Source: an uncultured Bradyrhizobium sp. (lineage in GTDB: Bacteria > Pseudomonadota > Alphaproteobacteria > Rhizobiales > Xanthobacteraceae). From it: a stretch of DNA of 59,963 nucleotides. Under the pieces are notes generated by a model that saw nothing but the letters and a program-made list of their open reading frames with translations, made no database searches and was not told the origin of the DNA. The stretch's first letter is position 1, and every line of letters begins with the position of its first letter. A program made the position numbers and the translations under genes. The stretch spans positions 1-59,963 of the forward strand of contig NZ_CAKZJO010000067.1 in assembly GCF_936943645.1 (NCBI RefSeq), read 5' to 3'. Shown piece by piece: positions 16,344 to 24,916 of the stretch.

Positions 16344-17045
16344 ATGCCCACAATCGCTTTGGTCGACGACGACCGCAACATTCTCACATCCGTCTCGATC
16401 GCGCTGGAAGCCGAAGGCTACCGCATCATGACTTACACCGACGGCGCCTCCGCGCTTGACGGTTTCCGCACCACCCAGCCCGATCTCGCCATCCTCGACA
16501 TCAAGATGCCGCGCATGGACGGCATGGAGACGCTTCGTCGCCTCAGGCAGAAGTCCGACCTGCCGGTGATCTTCCTGACCTCCAAGGACGAGGAGATCGA
16601 CGAGCTGTTCGGCCTCAAGATGGGCGCCGACGATTTCATCCGCAAACCGTTCTCGCAGCGCCTTTTGGTCGAGCGCGTCAAGGCCGTGCTGCGCCGCTCG
16701 GCGCCGAAGGACCCGACCGTCGCGCCGAAGGAGAACGACGCCAAGGCGCTCGACCGCGGCCTTTTGCGCATGGATCCGGAACGGCATACCTGCACCTGGA
16801 AGAACGAGCCGGTGACGCTGACCGTCACCGAATTCCTGATCCTGCAGGCGCTGGCGACCCGCCCAGGCGTGGTGAAGAGCCGCAACGCGCTGATGGACGC
16901 CGCCTATGACGACCAGGTCTATGTCGACGACCGCACCATCGACAGCCACATCAAGCGGCTGCGCAAGAAGTTCAAGGTGGTCGACAACGAGTTCGAGATG
17001 ATCGAGACGCTCTATGGCGTCGGCTACCGCTTCAAGGAAGCCTGA
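16344..17045 (+). CDS. chvI: OmpR-family response regulator ChvI
   Basis: A 233-residue regulator. The receiver domain (about 1-120) has the acidic pocket DDD (8-10), phospho-acceptor Asp52 in LAILDIKMPRMDG and the conserved Lys in IRKPF. The C-terminal winged helix (about 135-233) contains VTEFLILQALATRPGVV and RTIDSHIKRLRKKF. ATG 16344 gives the standard start. With ChvG it forms the acid/envelope-stress system of alphaproteobacteria, which controls exopolysaccharide, motility and symbiosis or virulence genes. A 197-bp gap carrying two hairpins separates it from chvG. Confidence 0.94.
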   Translation: MPTIALVDDDRNILTSVSIALEAEGYRIMTYTDGASALDGFRTTQPDLAILDIKMPRMDGMETLRRLRQKSDLPVIFLTSKDEEIDELFGLKMGADDFIRKPFSQRLLVERVKAVLRRSAPKDPTVAPKENDAKALDRGLLRMDPERHTCTWKNEPVTLTVTEFLILQALATRPGVVKSRNALMDAAYDDQVYVDDRTIDSHIKRLRKKFKVVDNEFEMIETLYGVGYRFKEA

Positions 17046-17105
17046 GGCTCGCGCAGCCTCACTGAGAACATCGTCGGTTCTGATGCCGTCGGGACCGGGA
17101 TCGCT

Positions 17106-17135
17106 CCAAAGCGCGACGAGATCGTCGCGCTTTGG
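17106..17135. repeat. Perfect hairpin between chvI and chvG
   Basis: Twelve-base arms CCAAAGCGCGAC and GTCGCGCTTTGG enclose a six-base loop, giving a strong stem. There is no T tract after it, so it is not a classical terminator; it may attenuate transcription or stabilise the chvI message. Confidence 0.8.
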
Positions 17136-17147
17136 GTTATCGTTTAG

Positions 17148-17192
17148 GCATGATCTTTTCGGAAAACCGCTACACACTTTTCCGGATCATGC
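17148..17192. repeat. Dispersed GCATGATC palindrome
   Basis: The arms GCATGATC-tttt-CGGAAAA and TTTTCCGGATCATGC form an inverted repeat with a four-base bulge and a central CCGCTACACAC segment. I recall this motif as one found many times in Bradyrhizobium and relatives. It lies in the 5' leader of chvG, about 50 bp before its start. Confidence 0.7.
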
Positions 17193-17242
17193 TCTAGGAT
17201 GCGGGGACCTTCTCGCAAGCTGTCCTAACGCGGGCGTAAGCA

Positions 17243-19039
17243 TTGCTTGACCGAACGCAGCCTGATCCAAACCAGAGCGCCGAGGATGTCGCATCCGGCG
17301 GCATTCCTGAGCAATTTGCCGAAGACAAGCCGCAGGGCTTCCGGCCGCTGAACTGGCTGAAGCGCGCCGGGCAGTTCTTCTTCGCACTGTCGTTCTCGAG
17401 CCTGACCCGCCGCATCGTCTCGCTCAACCTCGCCGGCCTCGTCGCGCTGGTCGCCAGCATCCTCTATCTCTCGCAATTCCGCGCCGGCCTGATCGACGCG
17501 CGGGCGCAGAGCCTGCTGGTGCAGGCCGAGATCATCGCCGGCGCGATCGCGGCCTCCGCCACGGTGCAGACCAACGCCATCACCATCGACCCCGACCGGC
17601 TGCTCGACCTCAAGCCGGGCGAGACCTATGGCGGCCCGGACGAATATTCGCCGCTGGATTTCCCGATCAATCCGGAGCGCGTCGCGCCGGTGCTGCGCAC
17701 GCTGATCTCGCCGACCAAGACCCGCGCCCGCATCTACGATCCCAACGGCAGCCTGCTGGTCGACAGCCGCAACCTCGAAAACGTGCTGCGCTACAATCTG
17801 CCGCCGCCGGCCGACAAGCCCGGCATCGTCGAGCGCGGCATGGTCGCGGTGCGCACCTGGCTGAACCGCGGCGACCTGCCGCTCTATCGCGAGCTCGGCC
17901 CCGAGAACGGCAACGGCTATGCGGAGGTGGCCGACGCGCTCCAGGGCCAGAAGCGCTCGATGGTGCGGGTCAATGCGCGCGGCGAGGTGATCGTCTCGGT
18001 CGCGGTCCCCGTGCTGCGCTCGCGCGCCATCCGCGGCGCCCTGATGCTGTCGACGCAAGGCGACGACATCGACCAGATGGTCACCGCCGAACGCCTCGCC
18101 ATCCTCAAGGTCGGCGGCGTCGCGGCCGCCGTCATGATCATGCTGTCGCTGCTGCTCGCGAGCACGATCGCAGGCCCCGTGCGCCGGCTCGCCGACAGCG
18201 CCGAGCGCGTCCGCCGCCGCATCAAGGCCCGTATCGAAATTCCCGATTTCACCCGCCGCCGCGACGAGATCGGCCATCTCTCCGGCGCGCTGCGCGACAT
18301 GACGAGCGCGCTCTACAGCCGCATCGAGGCGATCGAGATGTTCGCCGCCGACGTCGCGCATGAGCTGAAGAACCCGCTGACCTCGCTGCGCTCGGCGGTC
18401 GAGACGCTGCCGCTGGCGCGCAACGAGACCAGCCGCGCGCGCCTGCTGGAGGTGATCGAGCACGACGTCAAGCGGCTCGACCGCCTGATCTCCGACATCT
18501 CCGACGCCAGCCGTCTCGATGCCGAATTGCAGCGCCAGGATGCGATCCCGGTCGATCTGCGCCGGCTGCTGACGACGCTGGTCTCGGTCGCCAACGAAAC
18601 AAAGCTCGGCCACGATGTCGCGGTCGAGACGCGCTTCGAGGGCCGCAGCGCGAATGACACCTTCGCCGTGAGCGGCCACGATTCACGGCTTGGACAGGTC
18701 GTCTCCAACCTGCTCTCCAACGCGCAATCGTTCTCCGAACGCGGCAGCAAGGTGCGCCTGACCTGCCGCCGCGTCCGCAGCGAGATCGAGATCGTGGTCG
18801 ACGATGACGGCCCGGGCATCCGCGACGATGCGCTGGAGCGCATCTTTGAGCGCTTCTACACCGATCGTCCGCATCAGGGCTTCGGCCAGAACTCCGGCCT
18901 CGGCCTGTCGATCTCCAAGCAGATCGTCGACGCGCATGGCGGACGGATCTGGGCCGAGAACCGCGCAGGCCCGCCGGACGACGAGGGCGTTCCGACCGTC
19001 ACCGGCGCGCGCTTCGTGGTGAGGCTGCCGGCGCTATGA
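17243..19039 (+). CDS. chvG: Sensor histidine kinase ChvG
   Basis: A 598-residue membrane kinase. It has a cytoplasmic N-terminal tail, a first membrane helix (about 55-78), a periplasmic sensor domain (about 80-285), a second helix (about 287-312), HAMP, and a HisKA domain with His373 in DVAHELKNPLTSL. The ATPase domain shows NLLSNA, DDDGPGI and GLGLSISKQIV. It phosphorylates ChvI. The start is a TTG at 17243 with a weak ribosome site; no ATG or GTG fits upstream of the first helix. The stop overlaps hprK by ATGA, so kinase and HPr-kinase genes are translationally coupled. Confidence 0.94.
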   Translation: MLDRTQPDPNQSAEDVASGGIPEQFAEDKPQGFRPLNWLKRAGQFFFALSFSSLTRRIVSLNLAGLVALVASILYLSQFRAGLIDARAQSLLVQAEIIAGAIAASATVQTNAITIDPDRLLDLKPGETYGGPDEYSPLDFPINPERVAPVLRTLISPTKTRARIYDPNGSLLVDSRNLENVLRYNLPPPADKPGIVERGMVAVRTWLNRGDLPLYRELGPENGNGYAEVADALQGQKRSMVRVNARGEVIVSVAVPVLRSRAIRGALMLSTQGDDIDQMVTAERLAILKVGGVAAAVMIMLSLLLASTIAGPVRRLADSAERVRRRIKARIEIPDFTRRRDEIGHLSGALRDMTSALYSRIEAIEMFAADVAHELKNPLTSLRSAVETLPLARNETSRARLLEVIEHDVKRLDRLISDISDASRLDAELQRQDAIPVDLRRLLTTLVSVANETKLGHDVAVETRFEGRSANDTFAVSGHDSRLGQVVSNLLSNAQSFSERGSKVRLTCRRVRSEIEIVVDDDGPGIRDDALERIFERFYTDRPHQGFGQNSGLGLSISKQIVDAHGGRIWAENRAGPPDDEGVPTVTGARFVVRLPAL

Positions 19040-19590
19040 CCCAAGGTAGCTTGAACGACGGCAGCTCGAGCGAAGGCGGGCCGAGCGTTCACGCCTCCGC
19101 GGTCAAGGTCGGGCATCTGGCCGTGCTGATCCGCGGGCCCTCCGGCTCCGGGAAGTCGCGCCTTGCCTTTGATTTGATCATGGCGGGCCGCGCTGGGGTG
19201 ATCGAAAGGGCCGTTCTGGTCGGGGACGACCGTGTCCATCTGGCGACAGTCGGCGGTGAAATTGAGGTCCGCCCCGCGCCGCGCCTGGCCGGTCTGATCG
19301 AGATCCGGGGCCTCGGGATTCGCCGCTGCGACTTCGAAGGCCATGCGACCGTCGGTCTCGTGGTCGATCTGGACGCCGCGGACGCGGAGCGCCTGCCGCC
19401 GGCCGACGCCCTGAAAACCAGCATTTCCGGTGTCGAAATACCGCGAATTCCCGTTGCCCGCGACACTTCGCCCCTCCCGCTGGTTGTCGCGGCCTTGACC
19501 ACTACCAAGAGTTCATCTTCCGTTAACCCTTCCGGCGATTGTTTGAAGGGAAATGGTAACCATATGAACCCCACTATCGCGACCGAATAG
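19036..19590 (+). CDS. hprK: HPr kinase/phosphorylase, short alphaproteobacterial form
   Basis: A 184-residue protein containing only the catalytic part of HprK. The P-loop GPSGSGKS is at residues 34-41, followed by VGDDRV and RGLGIRR (the HprK signature region). The N-terminal domain of Gram-positive HprK (about 130 residues) is absent, which is normal for alphaproteobacterial versions. It would phosphorylate HPr on the regulatory serine, coupling the PTS relay to metabolic state. It overlaps chvG and precedes EIIA and HPr genes. The last 30 or so residues look unstructured. Confidence 0.9.
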   Translation: MTQGSLNDGSSSEGGPSVHASAVKVGHLAVLIRGPSGSGKSRLAFDLIMAGRAGVIERAVLVGDDRVHLATVGGEIEVRPAPRLAGLIEIRGLGIRRCDFEGHATVGLVVDLDAADAERLPPADALKTSISGVEIPRIPVARDTSPLPLVVAALTTTKSSSSVNPSGDCLKGNGNHMNPTIATE

Positions 19591-19723
19591 ACCGGCGCAG
19601 CTCCCCTCATCCATCCGTCTAGTTTCAGGGAGATACGCAACATCCCCTCTTGCGCGGGGGCTCTGGATGGTCAAAGTGGCGCGTTCGTGCGGTGCACCAA
19701 AAGCGCCCGCGAGGAGTTTTCCG

Positions 19724-20125
19724 ATGATTGGTCTAGTACTTGTGACCCACGGGCGCCTTGCCGACGAATTCAAGGCGGCGCTTGAACATGTCATGGGCCC
19801 ACAAAAGCAAATCGAAGCGATCACGATCGGTGCCGAAGATGATTCCGATCTCTGCCGAAGCGACATCATCGAGGCGGTTAACCGCGTCGATTCCGGCGAC
19901 GGCGTTGCGATCCTCACCGACATGTTCGGCGGCACGCCGTCGAACCTCGCAATATCCTGCATGAGCCGGCCCAAGGTCGAAGTGCTCGCAGGCATCAACC
20001 TGCCCATGCTGGTGAAGCTCGCCAAGGTGCGCGAGGAGCGTCCGCTGCCCGATGCGATCGCGATGGCGCAGGAAGCCGGCCGCAAATACGTCACCATCGC
20101 CAGCCGCGTGCTCGCCGGCAAATGA
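19724..20125 (+). CDS. PTS EIIA component, mannose/sorbose type
   Basis: A 133-residue EIIA of the mannose class. It starts MIGLVLVTHGRLADEF with the phospho-acceptor His9, and has ILTDMFGGTPSN around residue 65-76, the hallmark of EIIA-Man. GAGGAG at 19711-19716 supports ATG 19724 over upstream in-frame codons. No EIIB, EIIC or EIID follows, so it should work in signalling rather than sugar uptake, as in other alphaproteobacteria. The stop overlaps the HPr start (ATGA). Confidence 0.92.
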   Translation: MIGLVLVTHGRLADEFKAALEHVMGPQKQIEAITIGAEDDSDLCRSDIIEAVNRVDSGDGVAILTDMFGGTPSNLAISCMSRPKVEVLAGINLPMLVKLAKVREERPLPDAIAMAQEAGRKYVTIASRVLAGK

Positions 20126-20439
20126 GCGACGAGGCGCCACAAGCGGGGACAGGCGTGCCCGCGGGCGCGATCTCCAAGGATCTCCTGATCATCAACAAGC
20201 GCGGCCTGCACGCCCGCGCCTCCGCGAAATTCGTCCAGGCGGTCGAGCGCTTCGACGCGCAGGTCTGGGTCACGCGCGGCGGCGAGACCGTCGGCGGCAC
20301 CTCGATCATGGGCCTGATGATGCTGGCCGCAGGACCGGGCACGACCATCACCGTCGCCGCCGCCGGCACCGATGCCGAAGCCGCGTTAGCTGCGATCACC
20401 GAGCTCGTTGAAAGCAAGTTCAACGAGGAAGGGATCTGA
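20122..20439 (+). CDS. ptsH: Phosphocarrier protein HPr
   Basis: A 105-residue HPr. The phospho-acceptor His30 is in NKRGLHARASAKF and the regulatory Ser61 is in GGTSIMGLMML, exactly 31 residues later as in E. coli (15 and 46). An extra N-terminal stretch of about 15 residues is present compared with standard HPr. It accepts phosphate from enzyme I (not in this window), passes it to the EIIA encoded just upstream, and is a substrate of HprK. Confidence 0.94.
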   Translation: MSDEAPQAGTGVPAGAISKDLLIINKRGLHARASAKFVQAVERFDAQVWVTRGGETVGGTSIMGLMMLAAGPGTTITVAAAGTDAEAALAAITELVESKFNEEGI

Positions 20440-20453
20440 GCCGCACGCGCGGT

Positions 20454-20549
20454 GCCGTAGGGTGGGCAAAGCGAAGCGTGCCCACGATTTGCGTGCGATC
20501 AGCGACAGATGGTGGGCACGGCGCTTCGCGCCTTTGCCCACCCTACGGC
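20454..20549. repeat. Long inverted repeat (GTAGGGTGGGCAAAG family)
   Basis: Arms GCCGTAGGGTGGGCAAAG and CTTTGCCCACCCTACGGC flank inner pairs CGAAGCG/CGCTTCG and GTGCCCAC/GTGGGCAC, forming a cruciform-like element of about 96 bp. It lies between the converging HPr and glycosyltransferase genes and may serve as a bidirectional transcript end. Confidence 0.85.
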
Positions 20550-20562
20550 AGCTGCGGTACCT

Positions 20563-22203
20563 TCACTGCTTCCCCGGCGGCGCGATGTAGACGTTCCACG
20601 TCATCGACGGGCCGGCCTTGCCGTGGGTGAAGCGGCGCGTGGTCATCACCATGCGTTCGGCGTTCGGCGCGGTTTCGGACACCCATTTCTCGAATTTCGG
20701 CAGGCGCTCGTCGGTCGCATCGACCACGCCGATGAAGCCGTATCGCTTGACGTCGTCGAGCGAGGTCAAGCCGGAGGCCCAGGCCTCGTTCGGCGTGAAC
20801 GGGCTCGGATGATCGGGGCTGTAGAACACCATCGGCTGGATCGTCTCCATCGTCCCCGCGACGACCGCCCAGCGCGAGGCGAAGCGCGCGTGCCAGGCCT
20901 GGGTCAACTCGCGCGCCAGATCCGAGCGCGCGCCATAGGTCGCGGTGTTGCCGGCATTGGCCGCCATCTCGCGCGCGGCGATCCAGGGCGAGGCGACCAG
21001 CGTCGCGACGCTGAGCACGAGCCAGATCGCGGCGATGTTGAACAGGCTCGCAGCCTGCACACGCAAGGTGGGGATCGCGACCAGCGCCAGGGGCACCAGG
21101 AAGAACAGCGAGATGCCCCAATCGGTCTTCATGTAGATGCTGAAGAGGAGCGCGCCGAGCGGCGGGCCGAGCGCGACGATGATCTGGATGATCCAGACGT
21201 TCAGCGCCTGCGCGCGATTGACGCCCGGATTGGCGCCGCGTGCCCAGGCGCGCGTGACGATGCGCATGGGCGCGCGCGCGAGCAGCGTCATCCACGGCGG
21301 CACCAGGGCCATCGCCAGCGCGGCCAGCGCCACCGGCAATGCCAGCAGCCCGATATTATGCAGCGCGTAGCCGGCGACCAGCTGATGCACCTGGCTCGCG
21401 TCCTGGAGGCTGTAGGTGTCGCCGGCATAGGTCAGCGGCACGAAATGCGCCTCCGCCAGCCAGACGATGTGCGGGATCATCGCCACCACCATCGTTGCGA
21501 TCGCGACCCATGGCGCCGGCGAGGCGAGGAATTTCAGCCGCTCGGGATGGATCAGCGCGGCAAGGCCGATGGCGCCAATCATCGTCAGCACCCAATATTT
21601 GGTCATCAGCGCCAGCGCGCCGGCGAGCCCGAGCCAGATGCCTGACTGCCAGCTCCGCTTCTCGAACGCATCGAGATAGGCGAGCACCAGCAGCGGCAGC
21701 GTGACGAGCTGCAGCAGATCCGGGTTGTACTTGAAGCCCTTAAAATTGAAGATCGGGTAGAGCGCGACCATCACCACGACCAGGAAGGCGCGGCGCGCAT
21801 CCACGACGCGCAAGGCCACCAGCCAGCAGATCACCATGCCGACGCCGACGGTCGCCATCGCCAGCGCATAGGTCGCCCAGTCCGCCGCCGGGAATGCCTT
21901 GAACCAGAGGCCGGCGACCCAGCCCGACAGCGGCGGATGCTTGCCGTAGCCCCAGAGGAATTTCTGGCCCCAGCCATAGGCTTCTGCGACGTCCATGTGA
22001 ACGTCCTGCGCCGCCTTCAGATTGATCAGGATGAAGGTCCAGAGCACCGCATGCAGGATGGCGAGCTGGATCACCAGCCACAATCGCGCCTCGGGGCGGA
22101 CCGCGCAGGCAACCAGCCAGGCCCGGAAGCGGTCAAAGCTCAGGCGGGTCTTCGGACGCGCCCTGACGGTGGGGATCGAGGTGGTCGACATGGGCCTGGA
22201 CAT
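20563..22203 (-). CDS. GT39/ArnT-type membrane glycosyltransferase
   Basis: A 546-residue polytopic protein with roughly twelve membrane helices. The first periplasmic loop has HMDVAEAYGWGQ with the conserved acidic residue and GKHPPLSGW, matching the PMT/ArnT superfamily that transfers sugars from polyprenyl-phosphate donors to lipid A, glycans or proteins. The C-terminal part is a soluble periplasmic region (about 420-546). Acceptor and donor are unknown. It is divergent from lepA, with about 115 bp between the starts. Confidence 0.82.
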   Translation of the reverse strand: MSRPMSTTSIPTVRARPKTRLSFDRFRAWLVACAVRPEARLWLVIQLAILHAVLWTFILINLKAAQDVHMDVAEAYGWGQKFLWGYGKHPPLSGWVAGLWFKAFPAADWATYALAMATVGVGMVICWLVALRVVDARRAFLVVVMVALYPIFNFKGFKYNPDLLQLVTLPLLVLAYLDAFEKRSWQSGIWLGLAGALALMTKYWVLTMIGAIGLAALIHPERLKFLASPAPWVAIATMVVAMIPHIVWLAEAHFVPLTYAGDTYSLQDASQVHQLVAGYALHNIGLLALPVALAALAMALVPPWMTLLARAPMRIVTRAWARGANPGVNRAQALNVWIIQIIVALGPPLGALLFSIYMKTDWGISLFFLVPLALVAIPTLRVQAASLFNIAAIWLVLSVATLVASPWIAAREMAANAGNTATYGARSDLARELTQAWHARFASRWAVVAGTMETIQPMVFYSPDHPSPFTPNEAWASGLTSLDDVKRYGFIGVVDATDERLPKFEKWVSETAPNAERMVMTTRRFTHGKAGPSMTWNVYIAPPGKQ

Positions 22204-22317
22204 GGGCCGTTGCCTAGCGCGTTTTGAGCGATCGTGGAATCAGCTTGGCGTGAACAAAGGCCCTGAAAATACAGCAATAAGGTTGCCGCACGGGGATGTG
22301 AGTGGTATCCCGCGCCC

Positions 22318-24129
22318 ATGACGACCGTCCCCATTTCCAACATCCGCAATTTCTCCATCGTCGCCCATATCGACCATGGCAAATCGACGCTGGCCGACCG
22401 CCTGATCCAGATGACCGGCGGCCTCTCCGACCGTGAGATGGCGGGCAAGGAGCAGGTGCTCGATTCCATGGACATCGAGCGCGAGCGCGGCATCACCATC
22501 AAGGCGCAGACGGTGCGCCTCCAGTACCGCGCCAAGGACGGCAAGGATTACGTCTTCAACCTGATGGACACGCCCGGCCATGTCGACTTCGCCTACGAAG
22601 TCTCGCGGTCGCTGGCGGCGTGCGAAGGTTCCCTGCTGGTGGTCGACGCCAGCCAGGGCGTCGAGGCGCAGACGCTCGCCAACGTCTACCAGGCGCTCGA
22701 CAACAATCACGAGATCGTCCCGGTCCTGAACAAGGTCGACCTGCCCGCGGCCGAGCCCGAGAAGGTCAAGCAGCAGATCGAGGACGTCATCGGCATCGAT
22801 GCGTCCGACGCGGTGATGATCTCGGCCAAGACCGGCCTCGGCATTCCCGACGTGCTGGAGGCCATCGTCACCCGCCTGCCGCCGCCGAAGGGCGATCGCG
22901 ACGCGACGCTGAAGGCGCTGCTGGTCGACAGCTGGTACGACGTCTATCTCGGCGTCGTCGTGCTGGTGCGCATCGTCGACGGCACCATGAAGAAGGGCCA
23001 GCGCGTGCGCATGATGGGCACGGGCGCCGCCTACGACGTCGAGCGCGTCGGCTTCTTCACGCCGAAGATGCAGCAGGTCGAGGAACTCGGCCCCGGCGAG
23101 ATCGGCTTCATCACCGCCGCGATCAAGGAAGTCGCCGACACCCGCGTCGGCGACACCATCACGGACGACAGGAAGCCCGTCACCGAGATGCTGCCGGGCT
23201 TCAAGCCGGCGATCCCCGTGGTGTTCTGCGGCCTGTTCCCGGTCGACGCCGACGACTTCGAAACGCTGCGCGCCGCGATGGGCAAGCTGCGCCTCAACGA
23301 CGCCAGCTTCTCGTTCGAGATGGAGACCTCGGCCGCGCTCGGCTTCGGCTTCCGCTGCGGCTTCCTCGGCCTGTTGCACCTCGAGATCATCCAGGAGCGG
23401 CTGTCGCGCGAGTTCGACCTCAACCTGATCGCGACCGCGCCGAGCGTCATCTACAAGATGAAGCTCACCGACGGCACCGAGCTCGAGATCCACAATCCCG
23501 TCGACATGCCCGACGTCGTCAAGATCGAGGAGATCCAGGAGCCCTGGATCGAGGCGACGATCATGACGCCCGACGAATATCTCGGCAGCGTGCTGAAGCT
23601 TTGCCAGGACCGCCGTGGCTCGCAGAAGGAGCTCACTTACGTCGGCTCCCGCGCGATGGTGAAGTACGATCTGCCGCTGAACGAAGTGGTGTTCGACTTC
23701 TACGACCGCCTGAAGTCGGTCTCCAAGGGCTACGCCTCGTTCGACTATCATCTCACCGACTACAAGCCGGCCGATCTCGTCAAGATGCAGATCCTGGTCA
23801 ATGCCGAGCCGGTCGATGCGCTCTCGATGCTGGTGCATCGCACCCGCGCCGAAGGCCGCGGCCGCGCCATGGTCGAGAAGATGAAGGAGCTGATCCCGCC
23901 GCACATGTTCCAGATCCCGATCCAGGCGGCGATCGGCGGCAAGGTGATCGCGCGCGAGACGGTGCGCGCGCTGCGCAAGGACGTCACCGCGAAATGCTAC
24001 GGCGGCGACATCACGCGTAAGCGCAAACTTCTGGAGAAGCAGAAGGAAGGCAAGAAGAAGATGCGACAGTTCGGCAAGGTCGACATCCCGCAGGAAGCCT
24101 TCATTGCCGCGCTGAAGGTGGATAGCTGA
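22318..24129 (+). CDS. lepA: Elongation factor 4 (LepA), ribosome back-translocase
   Basis: A 603-residue translational GTPase. G1 is AHIDHGKST (about residue 16), G2 the RGIT motif, G3 DTPGHVDF, and G4 NKVD. The LepA-specific C-terminal domain includes KMKELIPPHMFQIPIQAAIGGK and the basic tail RKRKLLEKQKEGKKKMRQFG. Length is standard. It is a single gene followed by hairpins that probably end transcription. No strong ribosome site is visible before the ATG. Confidence 0.97.
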   Translation: MTTVPISNIRNFSIVAHIDHGKSTLADRLIQMTGGLSDREMAGKEQVLDSMDIERERGITIKAQTVRLQYRAKDGKDYVFNLMDTPGHVDFAYEVSRSLAACEGSLLVVDASQGVEAQTLANVYQALDNNHEIVPVLNKVDLPAAEPEKVKQQIEDVIGIDASDAVMISAKTGLGIPDVLEAIVTRLPPPKGDRDATLKALLVDSWYDVYLGVVVLVRIVDGTMKKGQRVRMMGTGAAYDVERVGFFTPKMQQVEELGPGEIGFITAAIKEVADTRVGDTITDDRKPVTEMLPGFKPAIPVVFCGLFPVDADDFETLRAAMGKLRLNDASFSFEMETSAALGFGFRCGFLGLLHLEIIQERLSREFDLNLIATAPSVIYKMKLTDGTELEIHNPVDMPDVVKIEEIQEPWIEATIMTPDEYLGSVLKLCQDRRGSQKELTYVGSRAMVKYDLPLNEVVFDFYDRLKSVSKGYASFDYHLTDYKPADLVKMQILVNAEPVDALSMLVHRTRAEGRGRAMVEKMKELIPPHMFQIPIQAAIGGKVIARETVRALRKDVTAKCYGGDITRKRKLLEKQKEGKKKMRQFGKVDIPQEAFIAALKVDS

Positions 24130-24205
24130 GGCGACATCCGGGACTGGCCGGCCCGGTCTCCGGGGTCGACAAACAAAAATCGCGAAAACAACCCCATGCA
24201 CAGTA

Positions 24206-24235
24206 GCCGCCCCCTTGGCGGCATTGCGTTTTTTT
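24206..24235 (+). terminator. Probable lepA terminator
   Basis: GCCGCC pairs with GGCGGC around a five-base loop and is followed, after six bases, by a run of seven T residues. The gap before the T run makes it an imperfect intrinsic terminator. Confidence 0.6.
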
Positions 24236-24280
24236 CGACCTAGCAAAACCCGCTTGTTCCGTCGGGCAAAACACCGCGTT

Positions 24281-24312
24281 GGCGGCAGCATCACAAATTC
24301 TGTGATGCCGCC
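24281..24312. terminator. Hairpin between convergent lepA and SRPBCC genes
   Basis: GGCGGCAGCATCACA and TGTGATGCCGCC pair with a three-base bulge around AATTC. The position between converging genes suggests a bidirectional transcript end. There is no clear T tract on either side. Confidence 0.45.
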
Positions 24313-24339
24313 ATCGTTCAGCGTCCGCTTCCTGACCAA

Positions 24340-24759
24340 TCAGGCCTTCTGCTTCGTCTCGACATATCGCGCGAAGCTGTCGAGGATCGCCTGCCAGCCA
24401 CCACGCTGCTGCTCTTCGGAGTGCGTCGTTTCGCCATCGAACACGACGCGGACGACCACGCCGTTCGAGCCGGGCACGAACTCGACCTCGGCCTTGCGGT
24501 CGCCGAACGCATATTCGATCCGCTTGTGTTCGACGATCTTCGTGTAGGTGCCGGCGAAGTCAAAACCCATGCTGCCGTCCTTGGCTTCCATCCGGGACGA
24601 GAAGGCGCCGCCCTCGCGCAAGTCGACCGTCGCCCTGGTCGTATGCCAGTCGTCGGACGCGGCATTCCACTTCACGATGTCGGCGGGCGTCGTGTAGGCC
24701 TGCCAGACCCGATCGATGGGGGCTGCGACGCTGGTTTCGACGGTGATCCTCATGGACAT
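24340..24759 (-). CDS. SRPBCC (AHSA1-like) domain protein
   Basis: A 139-residue single-domain protein of the START/Bet v1 fold. It begins MRITVETSVAAPIDRVWQAY, the typical first strand and helix, and has ADIVKWNAASDDW and REGGAFSSRM at the expected places. It ends GWQAILDSFARYVE, the C-terminal helix. Such proteins bind hydrophobic ligands or act as Hsp90 co-chaperone-like factors; the exact role is not readable. Two ATGs six bases apart are possible starts; GGAG lies before both. Confidence 0.82.
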   Translation of the reverse strand: MSMRITVETSVAAPIDRVWQAYTTPADIVKWNAASDDWHTTRATVDLREGGAFSSRMEAKDGSMGFDFAGTYTKIVEHKRIEYAFGDRKAEVEFVPGSNGVVVRVVFDGETTHSEEQQRGGWQAILDSFARYVETKQKA

Positions 24760-24916
24760 TGCTCCAGTTCATTTATTGCGGTCGAGGCGCCGGCCTCAAT
24801 TCAGGTGTGCGGGGCCGTCCCCGCTCCTTCCGAACGTGTCCAACCAAGGACGATCGAATCCGGTCAGCGCCGACATGTCCGTCGCGAAAATCTGGGATCG
24901 AGGCGCCCTCAGACCA

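Noticed and set aside
19036..19590. Possibility that hprK is truncated by a frameshift
   Set aside because: Short HprK without the N-terminal domain is the usual alphaproteobacterial form, and the overlap with chvG supports the native start.
22240..24339. Long open frame (699 codons) on the minus strand opposite lepA
   Set aside because: LepA is unmistakable on the plus strand; the antisense translation is His/Asp/Arg-rich with no family features.
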